Source of the DNA: an uncultured Rikenellaceae bacterium
GTDB taxonomy: Bacteria; Bacteroidota; Bacteroidia; Bacteroidales; Rikenellaceae
Direction: 5' to 3'
Assembly (NCBI GenBank): GCA_947176715.1
Contig: CAMWRR010000101.1
Location: 1 to 7,023 of the forward strand
Length of the DNA: 7,023 nucleotides
Part shown: positions 6,446-7,023 of the stretch, piece after piece
Numbering within the stretch: the stretch's first letter is position 1
Layout of the letters: each line of letters begins with the position of its first letter
Program-made: the position numbers and the translations under genes
Notes under the pieces: model-generated
What the model was told of the DNA's origin: nothing
The model's database searches: none
Seen by the model: only the letters and a program-made list of their open reading frames with translations

Positions 6446-6476
6446 CAAAGGTAGGTAAAAATTGATTGTCTGACAA
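6446..6476 (-). promoter_or_regulatory. Bacteroidota-type promoter of ileS
   Basis: On the minus strand TTG (6476-6474) is followed after 20 bases by TACCTTTG (6453-6446), a perfect match to the -7 consensus TAnnTTTG recognised by the primary sigma factor of Bacteroidota. Transcription should begin about 4-8 bases further on, leaving a leader of only about 15 bases before the ATG at 6425. This also decides the ileS start: the longer frame beginning at 6476 would start within the promoter. The short leader leaves no room for a leader-RNA switch. Confidence 0.78.
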
Positions 6477-6478
6477 TC
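6464..6478. promoter_or_regulatory. Perfect 15-bp palindrome over the ileS -33 element
   Basis: GATTGTC (6464-6470), one central T, then GACAATC (6472-6478) form an exact inverted repeat covering the TTG of the ileS -33 element. The geometry fits an operator for a dimeric regulator. On the plus strand it is followed by six T (6479-6484), so it could instead act as a weak AT-rich terminator (six-pair stem, CTG loop) for antisense transcripts. No regulator can be named from the sequence. Confidence 0.45.
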
Positions 6479-6579
6479 TTTTTTAAGGTGTGGCGGGGTG
6501 TTGTGAATCTGGCAACGGAGGCGATGTCATGACGGGGCGATTGTTTCCCCTAATCTGGGCGCTGTGAGTGGGGCGTGCG

Positions 6580-7023
6580 TTACCGCAGTTTCAGAAACAC
6601 GCTGTCGCCGCGGACGGTCTGTGTCGTTACCATGCCGGCGCCGTCGGGCACTACCGTCTTGCCGCGTCTCTCCAACAGGAGCATGGCATCGCGCAGGGCC
6701 ATGCCGCGGGTGTCGGGCAGGGTGTCGGTGGGGGCTACGGAGCGTATTACGCCGGTGGAGTCGCTTCGCACGAATGTGCCCGAGGTGTTGCCTTTGAGCC
6801 TCACCCCTATCTTCTCCGACATGCGTACGACCCTGTCGCGGTCGCCGCCTTTGACCTGCGGTGCGGTGCGTGCGCGTGCCTCGGCCTCCATCTCTTTTTT
6901 CCTCGCGGCCTCCGATATGCGTGTCGGACGTGCCGCGCCTCCTCCCCAGTCGGGCGACTGCGAGTAGACCTTGTCGGCTATGGCGCGGAATACGGGGCCC
7001 GACAGCGAGCCGCCGTAATATAC
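6580..7023 (-). CDS. ftsI: FtsI-type penicillin-binding protein, C-terminal part with PASTA domain (partial)
   Basis: The last 147 residues of a class B penicillin-binding protein, running off the right window edge, so the start and catalytic serine are not visible. FtsI is the septal peptidoglycan transpeptidase anchored in the inner membrane. The visible part begins in the end of the transpeptidase domain (VYYGGSLSGPVFRAIADKVY, residues 1-20), which is highly typical. A charged linker rich in Ala, Arg and Glu follows (about 30-65). A C-terminal PASTA domain occupies about 102-147 (LPDTRGMALRDAMLLLERRG, then a GAGMVTTQ stretch and FLKL). The combination of transpeptidase and single C-terminal PASTA points to FtsI rather than PBP2 (MrdA) in Bacteroidota. 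The stop is TAA at 6580. Downstream comes ileS rather than the murE often found after ftsI, and I see no convincing terminator in the 103-bp gap. Another PASTA-bearing class B PBP cannot be excluded without the N-terminus. Confidence 0.85.
   Translation of the reverse strand, partial: VYYGGSLSGPVFRAIADKVYSQSPDWGGGAARPTRISEAARKKEMEAEARARTAPQVKGGDRDRVVRMSEKIGVRLKGNTSGTFVRSDSTGVIRSVAPTDTLPDTRGMALRDAMLLLERRGKTVVPDGAGMVTTQTVRGDSVFLKLR

Noticed and set aside
6426..6476. Longer ileS start adding 17 residues (MSDNQFLPTF...)
   Set aside because: The added codons coincide with the promoter's -7 and -33 elements, and family members begin near MAKF at 6425.
6535..6555. GGGG/CCCC hairpin after ftsI as a terminator
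   Set aside because: The stem is only four base pairs with a nine-base loop and no T-tract.

Overview
The window looks like a chromosomal segment from a GC-rich member of the Bacteroidota, most likely Bacteroidales and possibly a Rikenellaceae/Alistipes-like organism. The phylum call rests on three things: two promoters of the Bacteroidota type (TTG, 20 bases, TAnnTTT[G/A]), a long type-2 isoleucyl-tRNA synthetase followed by a cysteine-poor DksA/TraR-like protein, and a PASTA-tailed FtsI. The genus-level guess is inference only.

All convincing protein genes lie on the minus strand, so transcription runs from high to low coordinates. From right to left: the C-terminal 147 residues of the cell-division transpeptidase FtsI (6580-7023, cut by the window edge); a 103-bp gap; ileS (3000-6425), with its own promoter and a perfect 15-bp palindrome over the -33 region; a 121-bp gap with a second promoter; a DksA/TraR-like regulator gene (2492-2878); a 353-bp gap with no convincing gene but a good intrinsic terminator (2205-2229); a Wzx/PST-type polysaccharide flippase (603-2138); and about 600 bp at the left end with no supported protein gene.

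The left-end region is not featureless. It holds two diverged copies of a roughly 23-bp repeat centred on the palindrome ATGCGCAT, two strong hairpins between them, an AT-rich block (38% GC by hand count for 191-360), and a GC-rich block (61% for 431-600) that folds on paper into several nested helices. I could not assign this to a known RNA family; an RNase P RNA match was considered and rejected.

The genes form no single pathway. FtsI builds septal peptidoglycan, IleRS charges tRNA-Ile, the DksA-like protein probably adjusts RNA polymerase output, and the flippase moves lipid-linked glycans across the inner membrane. The most notable observation is in IleRS: its HIGH signature reads G-I-H-H, a swapped form reported to go with very high mupirocin resistance in IleRS2 enzymes. 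Isoleucine codons are also dominated by ATA in these GC-rich genes.
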